Source of the DNA: JABDMH01 sp965223165
GTDB taxonomy: Bacteria > Bacteroidota > Bacteroidia > Chitinophagales > Saprospiraceae
NCBI GenBank assembly: GCA_965223165.1
Contig: CBDCVQ010000020.1
Coordinates: forward strand, 1,798,001 to 1,862,000
Direction of reading: 5' to 3'
DNA: 64,000 bases
Shown: positions 45,705 to 55,141 of the stretch, piece by piece
How positions within the stretch are numbered: position 1 is the first letter of the stretch
Layout: the number at the start of each line of letters is the position of its first letter
The notes under the pieces: model-generated
The model's input: the letters and a program-made list of their open reading frames with translations, nothing else
What the model was told of the DNA's origin: nothing
The model's database searches: none
Position numbers and translations under genes: made by a program

Positions 45705-46607
45705 CTAAATGCCCAGTTTATTTCTCAAGAACGTGCGCGCCATCTTGGCGTAGGCGAAGGGTGGTGCCTTAGCCGGATCTTGCTCGGCCTCAATGACCAT
45801 CCACCCGCTGTAATCGCTCCCCCGCAAGACCTCAAAAATATCGTCGAAGGCAATACTGCCCTCCGGATCACCGGGCACCGTGAAGACACCTGCCTGCACG
45901 GCCCGCAAGAAGCTCCATCGCTCAGATTTCGTCCGTTGGAGAATGGGCTGCCGAATATCCTTCAGGTGAATGTGGGCGACACGAGGCAGGAACTGCCGTA
46001 GCGCTGCCACAGGATCGTCTCCGGCAAAGGCGAAATGACCACAGTCGTAGTTGAGCCAGACCAGCGCCGGATCGGTGCCTTTCATCAACTGCTCGGTCTC
46101 CGCCATACTCTGAATAGCTGAGCCCATATGATGGTGAAATGCCAGTCGCATGCCCCGCGCTCGGGCCGCTTCGCCCAAGCGATTCAGGCCGTCGCAATAT
46201 TTCTTCCAGTCCTCCGCCGTATCCAACATGCCCTTGCCTTCGAAGACCGGAACATCCATCGCTCCCTGACAACTATTGCCCGTCTCGCCACCCCCCACGA
46301 TGGTGGCTCCCATCGCCTGTAGAAAGTCGAGATGTCGCTCAAAACGCGACAGGTTTTGCGCCAGCGGCGTCGTAGTAAGCGCATAGCTGAACCACTGATT
46401 GCATATCTGCAAATGATGGACCGCCAGTTGTTGCTTCAGCACCGCCGGATCACGCGGAAACTTGTTGCCCACTTCGCAGCCCTCATAGCCAGCCTCCGCC
46501 ATCTCTCGGATGCACTGCTCAAAGGAGATCTCGCCTCCCAGCTCGGGTAGGTCATCATTGGTCCAGCCGATCGGCGCAATGCCAACACGAATTTGCTTTG
46601 GATCCAT
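45705..46607 (-). CDS. iolE: Inosose dehydratase
   Basis: 300 residues, a TIM-barrel sugar isomerase/epimerase-fold enzyme. Opening motif: IGIAPIGWTNDDLPELGG pattern (seen as VGIAPIGWTNDDLPELG). Metal-site blocks are FHHHMGSAIQ, LNYDCGHFAFAG, and HIHLKDIR with a late WMVIEAEQDP. The length agrees with IolE. It dehydrates 2-keto-myo-inositol to the diketone that IolD hydrolyses. It is the last gene of the six-gene iol operon, 9 bp after iolD. The downstream side faces the 106-bp repeat. Confidence 0.9.
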   Translation of the reverse strand: MDPKQIRVGIAPIGWTNDDLPELGGEISFEQCIREMAEAGYEGCEVGNKFPRDPAVLKQQLAVHHLQICNQWFSYALTTTPLAQNLSRFERHLDFLQAMGATIVGGGETGNSCQGAMDVPVFEGKGMLDTAEDWKKYCDGLNRLGEAARARGMRLAFHHHMGSAIQSMAETEQLMKGTDPALVWLNYDCGHFAFAGDDPVAALRQFLPRVAHIHLKDIRQPILQRTKSERWSFLRAVQAGVFTVPGDPEGSIAFDDIFEVLRGSDYSGWMVIEAEQDPAKAPPFAYAKMARTFLRNKLGI

Positions 46608-46616
46608 ACCTCTTGC

Positions 46617-48536
46617 TCAGTCTGCCCAGTCCTCGGCGTTGATGGGAGGCGTGAGGTAGTAGGTCTGTGCCTTCCGATGCTGCTGGTAGTCCTCGTAGAC
46701 CGCCTGTACGTCCGGGGTACTCGATACCTCGGCTACAGGCACGTCCCACCAGCAATAACCCTCCACCCCTTCATGGCGGTCTGTCTCCACATAGATAACG
46801 GTCGTCCGGGCGATGTCTTTGGCTTGTCGAATGGCGGCAGCCAGGCTGTCGCGGTCTGTCGCCCGAAGCACCTTGGCACCCAAGCTCTCCGCATTGGCCG
46901 CTAGATCTACCGGCAGTCGCTGACCACGGGCGACCTCGACGGGTACCTCGTCACCGGCGAGTCGGTCCTCCTCTTCTTTTGGGAACAGGTATCGGGTACC
47001 AAAACCCTCGGTACCCAATGATCGAGAGAGACCTCCAATACTGGCAAAACCATGGTTGTTGACCAGGACGATCGTCAGTTTATAACCCTCCTGAATGGAG
47101 GTGATGATCTCTTGAGAAAGCATCAGGTAGCTGCCGTCTCCCACCATGACATACACTTCGCGATCGGGGGCGGCCATCTTGGCTCCCAGCCCACCCGCAA
47201 TTTCATAGCCCATGCAGGAATAGCCGTACTCCAGGTGAAAATTTTTGGGATGTCTGGCCCGCCAGAGTTTGTGCAGATCGCCTGGCATGCTGCCCGCCGC
47301 ACAGATCATGATGGCTTGGGGCGAGGAGTGCTCGTTGACCGCACCGATCACCTCGCCCTGGGTCAGCATATGATGTTCCTTGGTGTAAATCGCGCTCACC
47401 TGGGCGTCCCATGCTCGCTGGGCCGCTCGCGCGTCGGCCCGGTAGTCGGCGGGTACCTGGTAGTCCGCCAGCAGCAGATTTAATTCCTCCAAGGCGACCT
47501 TGGCGTCAGCCACTACCGGCATGGCCGAGTGTTTGAAGGCGTCAAATTCGGTGATGTTGATGTTGATGAAACGGACATCCGGATGCTGAAATAGTGACTT
47601 TGAGGCCGTGGTAAAATCACTGTATCTGGTACCGATACCAATGACGAGATCGGCTTCGGCGGGGAGGCGCACCCCTCCCGGCGTTCCCGTGACACCGACC
47701 GCTCCCAGGTTGTGTGGATTGTCATAGGGGAGTGACCCCTTGCCGGCAAACGTCTCAGCAACCGGTATCCCGGTGCGATCCACCATCTGGCGCAAGATGT
47801 CTGTGGCGCCGCTATAGATCGTGCCTCCGCCTGCGATGATGACGGGCTTTTTGCTCTGCCTAATCGCTTCTGCTGCTTTGCGGATAATGGCCTGGTCCGG
47901 CCGGGGTCTGGCCACATACCATACGCGCTTGGCAAAGAGATCCTCCGGAAAATGGTAGGCTTCGGCTTGGACGTCTTGGGGCAGGCACAGCGTGACGGCC
48001 CCTGTGTCTGCCTGGGATGTCAGCACCCGCATCACTTCAGGCAGCGCGGTGATCAGCTGTTCGGGACGATTGATGCGGTCCCAGTACTTGGAGACGGGCT
48101 TAAAGCAGTCATTGGCGGAGGTGTCTTGCGACCAGGCGGACTCGATCTGTTGCAGCACGGGGGCCACCTGACGGTGGGCAAAAATGTCCCCTGGGATTAG
48201 CAGCACGGGCAATCGGTTGACCGTGGCTAGGGCGGCCCCGGTGACCATATTCGTAGCTCCAGGACCAATCGAGGTGGTGCATACAAAGGTCGACAGCCGG
48301 TTTTTGACTTTGGCGTAGGCCACGGCCGTGTGGACCATGGCCTGCTCGTTGCGACATTGATAGTATCGAAAATCTGGATACTGATGCAATGCCTGGCCGA
48401 TGCCGGCCACATTGCCATGTCCGAAGATGCCAAAGCAACCGGCAAAAAAGCGTTGCTCGATGCCGTCACGCATCACATATTGCTGCTGCAAAAATCGGAT
48501 GGTGGCCTGTCCGACGGTGAGTCTGGTCGTGCGCAT
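46617..48536 (-). CDS. iolD: 3D-(3,5/4)-trihydroxycyclohexane-1,2-dione acylhydrolase (ThDP-dependent)
   Basis: 639 residues from the internal ATG at 48536 (MRTTRLTVGQATIRFLQ); the frame opens nine codons earlier. The ThDP-enzyme layout is PYR domain with catalytic Glu in CRNEQAMVHTA, a central domain (IIAGGGTIYSGAT), and a PP domain with MVGDGSYLMLSQE and VNNHGFASIG as the ThDP/Mg site. It opens the cyclohexane ring to 5-deoxy-glucuronate. It lies between the symporter gene and iolE. Length and motifs match IolD rather than acetolactate synthase. Confidence 0.92.
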   Translation of the reverse strand: MRTTRLTVGQATIRFLQQQYVMRDGIEQRFFAGCFGIFGHGNVAGIGQALHQYPDFRYYQCRNEQAMVHTAVAYAKVKNRLSTFVCTTSIGPGATNMVTGAALATVNRLPVLLIPGDIFAHRQVAPVLQQIESAWSQDTSANDCFKPVSKYWDRINRPEQLITALPEVMRVLTSQADTGAVTLCLPQDVQAEAYHFPEDLFAKRVWYVARPRPDQAIIRKAAEAIRQSKKPVIIAGGGTIYSGATDILRQMVDRTGIPVAETFAGKGSLPYDNPHNLGAVGVTGTPGGVRLPAEADLVIGIGTRYSDFTTASKSLFQHPDVRFININITEFDAFKHSAMPVVADAKVALEELNLLLADYQVPADYRADARAAQRAWDAQVSAIYTKEHHMLTQGEVIGAVNEHSSPQAIMICAAGSMPGDLHKLWRARHPKNFHLEYGYSCMGYEIAGGLGAKMAAPDREVYVMVGDGSYLMLSQEIITSIQEGYKLTIVLVNNHGFASIGGLSRSLGTEGFGTRYLFPKEEEDRLAGDEVPVEVARGQRLPVDLAANAESLGAKVLRATDRDSLAAAIRQAKDIARTTVIYVETDRHEGVEGYCWWDVPVAEVSSTPDVQAVYEDYQQHRKAQTYYLTPPINAEDWAD

Positions 48537-48601
48537 ATCCCTTGGATTTATGTTTATTGTCAAGCGTGGATGTAAGATAAGCTAAGCCACCCAAGATTGC
48601 C

Positions 48602-50206
48602 TCATCCCACGTTGCCCAAGAGCACATAAATGCCCAGGGTAACGATCACCAGCACCACACTCATGGGCTTGGCATATTTCCACTGCGCCAAGTTTACGGC
48701 GCCGACATCTTCGATGACAAACGGATTTTTTCGAGGATAGAAATGGGATACCAGGTGCATCACCACCACGTTGAGCAAGAACTCCAGCCCCCAGATATGG
48801 ACAAAGTGCATCTCCACCTCCAGAATGAAGTACATCAGAATGTAAAAGAAGAGCCCAAAGGTCAAGCCTACTTTGGCACCAATAGCCGAGACCCGGGGAA
48901 AAAAGAAGCCAGCCAGAATCACGGTCGCCATCGGGATGAAAAATATCCCGTTGAGTTGTTGCAACAGTTGGTACAGTCCCTCCGGAGCACTGGCCACCAG
49001 GGGCGCCACGAGGATCGCAAAAATGGCCAGAATGGCCGAGCAACTCTTACCGATCCACACCACCCGGCCCTCCCCGGCGTCACGATTGATGTATCGCTTG
49101 TAAATGCCGAGACTGAAAATGGTCGCCGCACTATTGAGCGCACTGTTAAACGTACTGAGAATGGCTCCCATCACTACCGCTACAAAAAACCCTGTCATCC
49201 ATACCGGTAATACCCGCTTGATCAGCTCGGGATAGACGGTGTCTTGCGCATCGTACAGAGCGTCTCCAAAATAGTAGAAGCCAATGATGCCGGGCAACAC
49301 GATCACCAGCGGGATCAGGATCTTCAAGGCTCCGGTAAACAACAATCCCTTCTGCGCCTCCTTGAGGCTGACCGCGCCCAATGCCCGTTGAATAATCGAC
49401 TGGTGCATCGTCCAGAAGTACAGCTGATTGATGATCAACCCGGTAAAGAGCACGCTAAAGGGCAAAATGGCGGTACGGGATCCTTGACCAATGGAGGGTT
49501 CGCGACTCACCACATTAAACTTCTCAGGAGCATGGTTGAAAACTTTAGTGAGCCCTTGCCATACATTTCCATCTCCAATGTCCCAAAGGGCCAGGACAGG
49601 CACAGCCAGACCAGCGAGTAGCAGACCGTAGCCATTGAGCGTGTCGGTGTGGGCCACCATTTTGAGGCCACCAAAAATGGCATAGATCGCTCCAATCACC
49701 CCTACTACCACCACCGTAATCCAAAGACCTTGCTGGAGGGTGACCCCTAGCACATCTGATATCTCAAAAATGCTCTCGATGTTGATCGCTCCCGTGTAGA
49801 GCACAATCGGCAGCAGGGTGGTCACAAAGGATATAATGAGCAGCAGGGCAATCAAGGTGCGGGTCAGTCCATCAAAGCGCTTCTCCAGAAACTCCGGGAT
49901 GGTGGTCAAGCCCATCTTGAGGTACTTTGGCACAAAGTACATGGCCGCTACCACCAGCGCGATGGCCGACGACACCTCCCACGCGATGATGATGGCGCCG
50001 TTCACATACGACGAGCCATTCATGCCGATGAGGTGCTCCGTGGAGATGTTGGTCAGCAGCATCGAGCCTGCAATCACGATACCGGTCAGGCTTCGACCCC
50101 CGAGAAAATAGCCCTCCTGTGTGTTGAGTTTGGCCTTGCGCAACTGCCACGTGGCATAGAAAGCTACGAAGGCGGTGAATGCTAAGAAGCTGACGAATTG
50201 TATCAT
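48602..50206 (-). CDS. Sodium/solute symporter (SSS family), probable inositol importer
   Basis: 534 residues and about 14 transmembrane segments. SSS features include GRSLTGIVIAGSMLLTNIS near helix 1-2, TTIPEFLEKRFDG, GGLKMVAHTD, and AILSTFNSALNSAATIF with small residues at the predicted sodium site. The family couples Na+ entry to import of sugars, polyols or amino acids. Its place inside the iol operon, 5 bp after iolG, indicates myo-inositol or a related cyclitol as substrate (inference). Members of SLC5 that carry inositol are known. Confidence 0.85.
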   Translation of the reverse strand: MIQFVSFLAFTAFVAFYATWQLRKAKLNTQEGYFLGGRSLTGIVIAGSMLLTNISTEHLIGMNGSSYVNGAIIIAWEVSSAIALVVAAMYFVPKYLKMGLTTIPEFLEKRFDGLTRTLIALLLIISFVTTLLPIVLYTGAINIESIFEISDVLGVTLQQGLWITVVVVGVIGAIYAIFGGLKMVAHTDTLNGYGLLLAGLAVPVLALWDIGDGNVWQGLTKVFNHAPEKFNVVSREPSIGQGSRTAILPFSVLFTGLIINQLYFWTMHQSIIQRALGAVSLKEAQKGLLFTGALKILIPLVIVLPGIIGFYYFGDALYDAQDTVYPELIKRVLPVWMTGFFVAVVMGAILSTFNSALNSAATIFSLGIYKRYINRDAGEGRVVWIGKSCSAILAIFAILVAPLVASAPEGLYQLLQQLNGIFFIPMATVILAGFFFPRVSAIGAKVGLTFGLFFYILMYFILEVEMHFVHIWGLEFLLNVVVMHLVSHFYPRKNPFVIEDVGAVNLAQWKYAKPMSVVLVIVTLGIYVLLGNVG

Positions 50207-50211
50207 GTGCT

Positions 50212-51216
50212 TTAGTTGATCTCGCTCATCTGTACGGGTCGATTTTCGATGCGAGAGGTTTGCGCAGCTAAGGCAATGCGGGTGGCTTCGAAGGCAGCTC
50301 GGGTACCTACGGGCACGGCATGGCCCTGTCGAATCGCATCGACAAATTGCTGCAACTCAATGCGATAGGCGTCCTTATAGCGCTCCAGAAAGAAGTCCAG
50401 TGCTCGCGGACGATGCCCTCCATCCCGATCATAAAACTGGTGGCGATCCTCGTGATGGTTGGCAAGTTGTGCCATACCATTTGACCCAAATACCTCTACC
50501 CGCTGGTCATATCCATAGGATGAACTGCGGCTATTATTGATGATGGCTGTTGCCCCATTGTCGAATTTCAGTATGACGACGGCGGTATCCACATCGCCGA
50601 TGCGCTGGATATCCGGATGCAGCATAGCGGAGCCATGGGCGTACACCTCTATCACTTCAGCCCCTGCGATAAAGCGAGCCATGTCAAAATCATGGATGGT
50701 CATATCCATAAACAAGCCTCCGGAACCTTGCAGGTATGTCAGTGGGGGAGGGGCCGGATCGCGACTGGTGATGTTGATCAATTGCAGGGTACCAATGTCT
50801 TTCCTGGTGCGCTCGTGAATGCGCGCAAAGCCCGGATCAAAACGCCGATTGAACCCCACCTGCAGTTTGACATTGGCATCCGTCACCACTTGCTCAATCT
50901 CCCGTATCCGCTGCGCTGTGACCTCAAGGGGTTTCTCGCAGAATATGTGTTTGCCTGCCCGGGCGGCCTGAGCGATAAAGGGGTGATGTGTCTCCGTGGG
51001 AGAGCAGATCACCACAGCTTCTACGGTGGGATGGTCAAGCACGCGGGAAAAATCCGTATGAAAGGGGATGTCGTACTGCTTGGCCACCTGTTCTGCGGAT
51101 TCCACAATATCACTGACCGCCACCACCTCCACATTGGAGATCTGCTGTACAAGGTTTTGCAGATGAATTCTTCCGATTCTGCCGAGGCCCGTAAGGCCGA
51201 CTTTTAAGTCTCCCAT
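50212..51216 (-). CDS. iolG: Inositol 2-dehydrogenase
   Basis: 334 residues. The Rossmann nucleotide loop is VGLTGLGRIGRIH and the catalytic lysine is in FCEKPLE. The active-site block is GGLFMDMTIHDFDMARF, with the Asp and His pair expected for inositol dehydrogenases. It oxidises myo-inositol to 2-keto-myo-inositol with NAD+, the first step of the pathway. It lies between iolC and the symporter. A more distant relative lies at 37003. Confidence 0.9.
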   Translation of the reverse strand: MGDLKVGLTGLGRIGRIHLQNLVQQISNVEVVAVSDIVESAEQVAKQYDIPFHTDFSRVLDHPTVEAVVICSPTETHHPFIAQAARAGKHIFCEKPLEVTAQRIREIEQVVTDANVKLQVGFNRRFDPGFARIHERTRKDIGTLQLINITSRDPAPPPLTYLQGSGGLFMDMTIHDFDMARFIAGAEVIEVYAHGSAMLHPDIQRIGDVDTAVVILKFDNGATAIINNSRSSSYGYDQRVEVFGSNGMAQLANHHEDRHQFYDRDGGHRPRALDFFLERYKDAYRIELQQFVDAIRQGHAVPVGTRAAFEATRIALAAQTSRIENRPVQMSEIN

Positions 51217-51234
51217 GTGTTCGTGTACCTGCTC

Positions 51235-52245
51235 TTAGAGTCCACCGTAGCCTTTGGTGAAGTCATAGACCGTCTGTAAATCTGGCATAAAATTGGCGCA
51301 GCCGTGCTTGGTCACTAATATGGCACCACAGGCATTGCCCATTCGCACGGACTTGTAGTGATCCCATCCCTGCATGCAGCCATAAAGAAATCCCCCCGCA
51401 AAGGCATCTCCCGCACCAAGTAGGTTAAGTACCTCTACGGGAAAGCCGGGCACGACGACTTCCGCCTTGTTCTTTTGAAAAATGGAGGCACCCTTGGCGC
51501 CACGTTTGACGATCAGCGTCCGGATACCGCATTCCAGCAGTCGCTCGATAGCGACATGGATGTCACCCTCGATCTCTGGCGCAGATACCTGCTGATGCTT
51601 GACCGCAAGGCTGGCTTCGTCCGCAAAGCTCGCGGCGAGCACTTCTTCTTCGGTGCCGATCGCCGTGTCCACATTGCGTAGCAACGCTCTGACCATGACG
51701 CCAAAGGCACGTGGATCGTACCACTGGTCGGCTCGAAAATCCAGATCCAGAAAGACGTCCAGACCCAATGCGCCGGCCTTTTCCGCGGCGAAAAAAGTGG
51801 AGGACTTGCTGGGTTCGCTGCTGAGCGCATTGCCCGAGAGTACCACCGCTCGAAAATCCTCCAGGTGGGTATTGAGCACATGATCGATGCCTATCTGCAG
51901 GTCGGGGGCATTGTCCCGATAGAAGACCAGGGGGAATCGATCCGGGGGCTCTACTCCGAGAATGACGGCCGGACTGCGTCTACCAGGCATGATGGGGATA
52001 AACTTTGTCTCGATCCCCTCATCCTCCAAGAATCGCAAGATGAACTTGCCCACCTGATCATCACCGACGGCCGTGAGTAAGGCCGTGCGTAGTCCCAGGC
52101 GACCACTACTCACCGCAATGTTGGTGGATGAGCCACCGACATAGGCACTGAGATCTTTGATCTCCTCAAAAGGTGCGCCCAGTTGATTGGAATACAGGTC
52201 AATGGAGGTGCGCCCAAATGTTAGGATGTCATACTTCTTTGCCAT
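51235..52245 (-). CDS. iolC: 5-dehydro-2-deoxygluconokinase (PfkB family)
   Basis: 336 residues. The PfkB N-terminal signature is YVGGSSTNIAVSSGRLG. The C-terminal signature is NLLGAGDAFAGGFLYG, holding the catalytic Asp. The start MAKKYDILTFGRTSIDLYS matches IolC. It phosphorylates 2-deoxy-5-keto-gluconate for cleavage by the aldolase IolJ, which is not encoded here. It is the second gene of the operon, 11 bp after iolB. Some IolC proteins are fused to a DUF2090/aldolase-like part; this one is not. Confidence 0.9.
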   Translation of the reverse strand: MAKKYDILTFGRTSIDLYSNQLGAPFEEIKDLSAYVGGSSTNIAVSSGRLGLRTALLTAVGDDQVGKFILRFLEDEGIETKFIPIMPGRRSPAVILGVEPPDRFPLVFYRDNAPDLQIGIDHVLNTHLEDFRAVVLSGNALSSEPSKSSTFFAAEKAGALGLDVFLDLDFRADQWYDPRAFGVMVRALLRNVDTAIGTEEEVLAASFADEASLAVKHQQVSAPEIEGDIHVAIERLLECGIRTLIVKRGAKGASIFQKNKAEVVVPGFPVEVLNLLGAGDAFAGGFLYGCMQGWDHYKSVRMGNACGAILVTKHGCANFMPDLQTVYDFTKGYGGL

Positions 52246-52256
52246 GGGTGCTTCGA

Positions 52257-53144
52257 TCAGGCGTTGTTCATATCGGCAGTGACCAATGGCAACCTAGGGT
52301 CCTGGCCCTTCCAGGTGCCATAGATCCACTTGTGATCCGGGTCATCGGTGTTAGCTAGCGACTGGTCGCTACCGGTCAGAAAGTTGAGGTAGTACACATG
52401 GTAGCCATGCCCGGCGACGACGGGGTGATAGCCTTTGGGTACGAGCACCGCATCGTCATTTCTCGGCCGCACGATCTCGTCCAGACTCCGGTCACCGGTG
52501 TAGACCTGTTGAATCGCATAGCCTTGAGGCTTATCGATCTTATAGAAATAGACCTCCTCTAAGCGTGCCTCCACGAGATTGCCCTGCTCATCCACGATCC
52601 GCTCATCGTGCTTGTGGGCTGGAAATGAGCTCCAGTTTCCCGAGGGAGTATATACCTCCACACATACCAGGCGGTGGCAGTCAAATCCGGGCTGCAGCAA
52701 GCTATTGATCTGTCGATTGGCATTGTCACCGCCTCGTAGCTCTACCGCGCATTCCTCCGGCTGTTTCAGGTAGGGTGGATGATCTTCGTCTGTCTCACAC
52801 CAACCGACCCCAATATCCAGCATGTCGCTTTCGGCCGTCAGTGCAAAGGTGGTATGTCTGGGCAGATAGAGGGTATGTGCCACTCCACTGAAGACGTCCC
52901 GTCGCCCATTGGCGGTCTGCCAGGTGCCCTTGTCTGACGTGACCCGAAAATTGCCACCAAGGAGGACGATGGCATATTCGTTGTCGCCGGTACTGTGCTG
53001 CCAGGTCTCGCCCTTGCGCATCCGACGAGCCTCAAAATTGAGAAACTCCCAATCTGCCTGTTCGCGGGTGATACGTTGGTAGATCCCAAAGCCATCCGTT
53101 CCTGATTGGGCCTTCGAGAGAAGATCCGGACTGTTTTGATTCAT
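52257..53144 (-). CDS. iolB: 5-deoxy-glucuronate isomerase
   Basis: 295 residues from ATG 53144 (MNQNSPDLL); the frame runs 75 bases further upstream without family character. The bicupin motifs are PAHKHDERI with EEVYFYKIDKPQGYAIQQVY and a GYHPVVAGHGYHVYYLNFL end, all characteristic of IolB. It isomerises 5-deoxy-glucuronate to 2-deoxy-5-keto-gluconate. It is the first gene of the operon, so the promoter should lie in 53145-53406. No regulator gene such as iolR is adjacent. Confidence 0.9.
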   Translation of the reverse strand: MNQNSPDLLSKAQSGTDGFGIYQRITREQADWEFLNFEARRMRKGETWQHSTGDNEYAIVLLGGNFRVTSDKGTWQTANGRRDVFSGVAHTLYLPRHTTFALTAESDMLDIGVGWCETDEDHPPYLKQPEECAVELRGGDNANRQINSLLQPGFDCHRLVCVEVYTPSGNWSSFPAHKHDERIVDEQGNLVEARLEEVYFYKIDKPQGYAIQQVYTGDRSLDEIVRPRNDDAVLVPKGYHPVVAGHGYHVYYLNFLTGSDQSLANTDDPDHKWIYGTWKGQDPRLPLVTADMNNA

Positions 53145-53406
53145 ATTGGTTTCAATCCCCCCTGCGGGAGGTTTTTGGTTGAGTGATAAATTACAAATTT
53201 TTGACCCTAGTCCAGGCACCTGCTTTGCGAGTCCTTTGTCTGTTGGAGAACTTCCAGGAGGGTACTACCACCCATTCCACCTACTGGACCAACGAGCACT
53301 CAACAAGGGTCTCGAAGCTCGAACCGTGGTGGGCACAATATGCACCGATAGTGCCTTCCCGGGCCGACTATACATCGTTCGCACAAACTAATGTATTTTT
53401 AGTACG

Positions 53407-53934
53407 ATGACGACTCATGCCACTACCGCAACGATCACAGGCAGCCAGCGAGGTTTGCTGCTGCTGGCCTTGATGGTGGCCATGGTTGGTCTCCCTATGC
53501 TGGTGCATCTTTTGCCCTATGGGGGTGCAGTGCCGTTGGGGGCCAAACTGCTGCCGCTGTTTTACGCTCCGCTGATCGCGCTGCTATGGGGCCGATGGCA
53601 GGAGGCTTTGGTGGCTGGCCTACTGGTCCCAGGTCTGAACTACCTGCTCACAGGGCTACCCGCTCCGGCGATGGTGGCTGTGCTCACCGTCGACTTGATG
53701 CTATTTGTCCTCGTAGCAAGGGTCCTGCTCGCACGCAAACCATTTCACTGGCTAGCGGCACCGATAGCTTATGTCGTAGCCAAATTGTTTTCGTCGTGCT
53801 TGGTGCTGCTATTGCCCTTTGATACCACCTATCTGGACTTCTTGTGGCGTTCTCTCGCCGTAGCGATACCGGGACTGCTGATCTTGTGGGCCATTCAACT
53901 CTTGCTACAGCGTATATGGCAAAGCAAGACCTAG
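53407..53934 (+). CDS. ECF-transporter S-component-like membrane protein
   Basis: 175 residues, about five to six hydrophobic helices. The block PLGAKLLPLFYAPLIALLWGRWQEALVAG, then LLTGLPAP, resembles the substrate-binding S-components of ECF vitamin or nucleobase transporters. No ATPase or T-component lies in the window, so it would be of the shared-module or solitary type. The gene overlaps the following phosphoribosyltransferase gene by 19 bp, which suggests a linked substrate such as a base salvaged by PRPP addition (inference). A TATTTTTA box 7 bp upstream is a weak promoter candidate. Confidence 0.55.
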   Translation: MTTHATTATITGSQRGLLLLALMVAMVGLPMLVHLLPYGGAVPLGAKLLPLFYAPLIALLWGRWQEALVAGLLVPGLNYLLTGLPAPAMVAVLTVDLMLFVLVARVLLARKPFHWLAAPIAYVVAKLFSSCLVLLLPFDTTYLDFLWRSLAVAIPGLLILWAIQLLLQRIWQSKT

Positions 53935-54356
53935 CATTTCAGACTATCAGCCAGCGCCTTCATCAACTGACCTTGCCGGAGGTGGACCTGGTGCTGGGCA
54001 TCGGTCGTGGCGGCGTGGTACCCGCTACCATGGTGGCACATCAATTGTGCTGCAAGCTGCATATCATCCAGGTAAATTATCGCAACGACGACAACCAGCC
54101 GATCTATGATGTCCCTCGTACGTTGGACTTCTCAGCAGACTTGGCCACCTATGCAGGCAGGGTACTATTGGTCGACGATGTCTCCGTGACCGGTCGGACC
54201 TTAGCGCACGTCAAGGCATTGCTGCCGCAAGCGGCGGTGACAACGCTGGTGTTCAAAGGCAAAGCAGACTACGTCCTTTTTCCCGAGATCGCGGCATGTG
54301 TCAATTGGCCCTGGAAGATGGCCCAGGAGGTGGCGCTACCCCCTTCCGTCGGTTAG
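53916..54356 (+). CDS. Phosphoribosyltransferase (type I fold)
   Basis: 146 residues from ATG 53916, inside the end of the S-component gene. The PRPP-binding loop is LLVDDVSVTGRT with the two acidic residues and TGxT. The N-terminal block is VLGIGRGGVVPATMVAHQL, as in xanthine or hypoxanthine phosphoribosyltransferases. It would convert an imported base into its nucleotide. The substrate base cannot be assigned. Its 3' end overlaps trmB by 21 bp in convergent orientation. Confidence 0.82.
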   Translation: MAKQDLAFQTISQRLHQLTLPEVDLVLGIGRGGVVPATMVAHQLCCKLHIIQVNYRNDDNQPIYDVPRTLDFSADLATYAGRVLLVDDVSVTGRTLAHVKALLPQAAVTTLVFKGKADYVLFPEIAACVNWPWKMAQEVALPPSVG

Positions 54357-55049
54357 TCGATCAAAGGTCCACTGGATGTATTTGATCTGCCGACCTTCCT
54401 CCCGGTGCATTTTTTCATAGAAGGTCTGAATTTGCAGTTCGGGTAGCATCTCCGCGGCGGAGTAGATATCATCGGCATGATGCGTCAATCGACAGCCCTC
54501 GACCGACTCCAAGGTCTCTAATGTGAATTCGTACAGTTCGGGTGAGTCCGTCTTGAGATGCATGCGACCGTCTGGCATCAAGAGGGATCGGTACTTGTGC
54601 AAGAAATGTTTGGCTGTGAGTCTTCGATTTGCCTGACTTTTTCGAAGGAAAGGATCGGGAAAGGTGATCCAGATCTCACTGATCTCATTTGGACCAAAGA
54701 ATAGTTCCAATTGTTCGATGCGGGTGCGAAGAAAGGCGGCATTGGCCAGCTTTTGGGCGAGGGCCTTACGGGCTCCCTTCCAGATGCGATTGCCCTTGAT
54801 GTCTACCCCGATGAAGTTCTTGTCTGGCGATTGTGTCGCTAATGCTAAAGTGTATTCTCCACCGCCACAGGCCAATTCTACCACGATCGGATGCTGATTG
54901 CCAAAGTGATCTTGCGACCAGGCTCCCTTGCGATCGACGACTTCGCCATCCACCCACTGGAGTTTAGGGTCTTTGAAACGATAGTTTTGGTAGACATTGG
55001 AAAACGTCAGCAGCTCTGCGAATTTCTCTAATTTGTTGCGGCGGCTCAT
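54336..55049 (-). CDS. trmB: tRNA (guanine-N7-)-methyltransferase
   Basis: 237 residues. The SAM site is VVELACGGGEYTLALA, followed by NFIGVDIKGNRIWKGA. The catalytic region is EIWITFPDPF, then RKSQANRRLT, corresponding to the usual WPDPxxKxRHxKRR block, here with Phe for Trp. LHLKTDSPELYEFTL-like residues complete the family pattern. It makes m7G46 in tRNA. A perfect TAATTTTG -7 box lies just upstream. It is divergent from the barrel gene at 55142. Confidence 0.9.
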   Translation of the reverse strand: MSRRNKLEKFAELLTFSNVYQNYRFKDPKLQWVDGEVVDRKGAWSQDHFGNQHPIVVELACGGGEYTLALATQSPDKNFIGVDIKGNRIWKGARKALAQKLANAAFLRTRIEQLELFFGPNEISEIWITFPDPFLRKSQANRRLTAKHFLHKYRSLLMPDGRMHLKTDSPELYEFTLETLESVEGCRLTHHADDIYSAAEMLPELQIQTFYEKMHREEGRQIKYIQWTFDRLTDGRG

Positions 55050-55068
55050 GAATGGTATTTTCGCGCCA

Positions 55069-55076
55069 CAAAATTA
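55069..55076 (-). promoter_or_regulatory. -7 box TAATTTTG of trmB
   Basis: Perfect TAnnTTTG match on the minus strand, 20 bases before the ATG at 55049. Confidence 0.45.
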
Positions 55077-55141
55077 GCCATTCCGGCGTTCTATAGCTTG
55101 ACAATGGGAGCAAGGCACAAATGCCTTACAACAAACGATTT

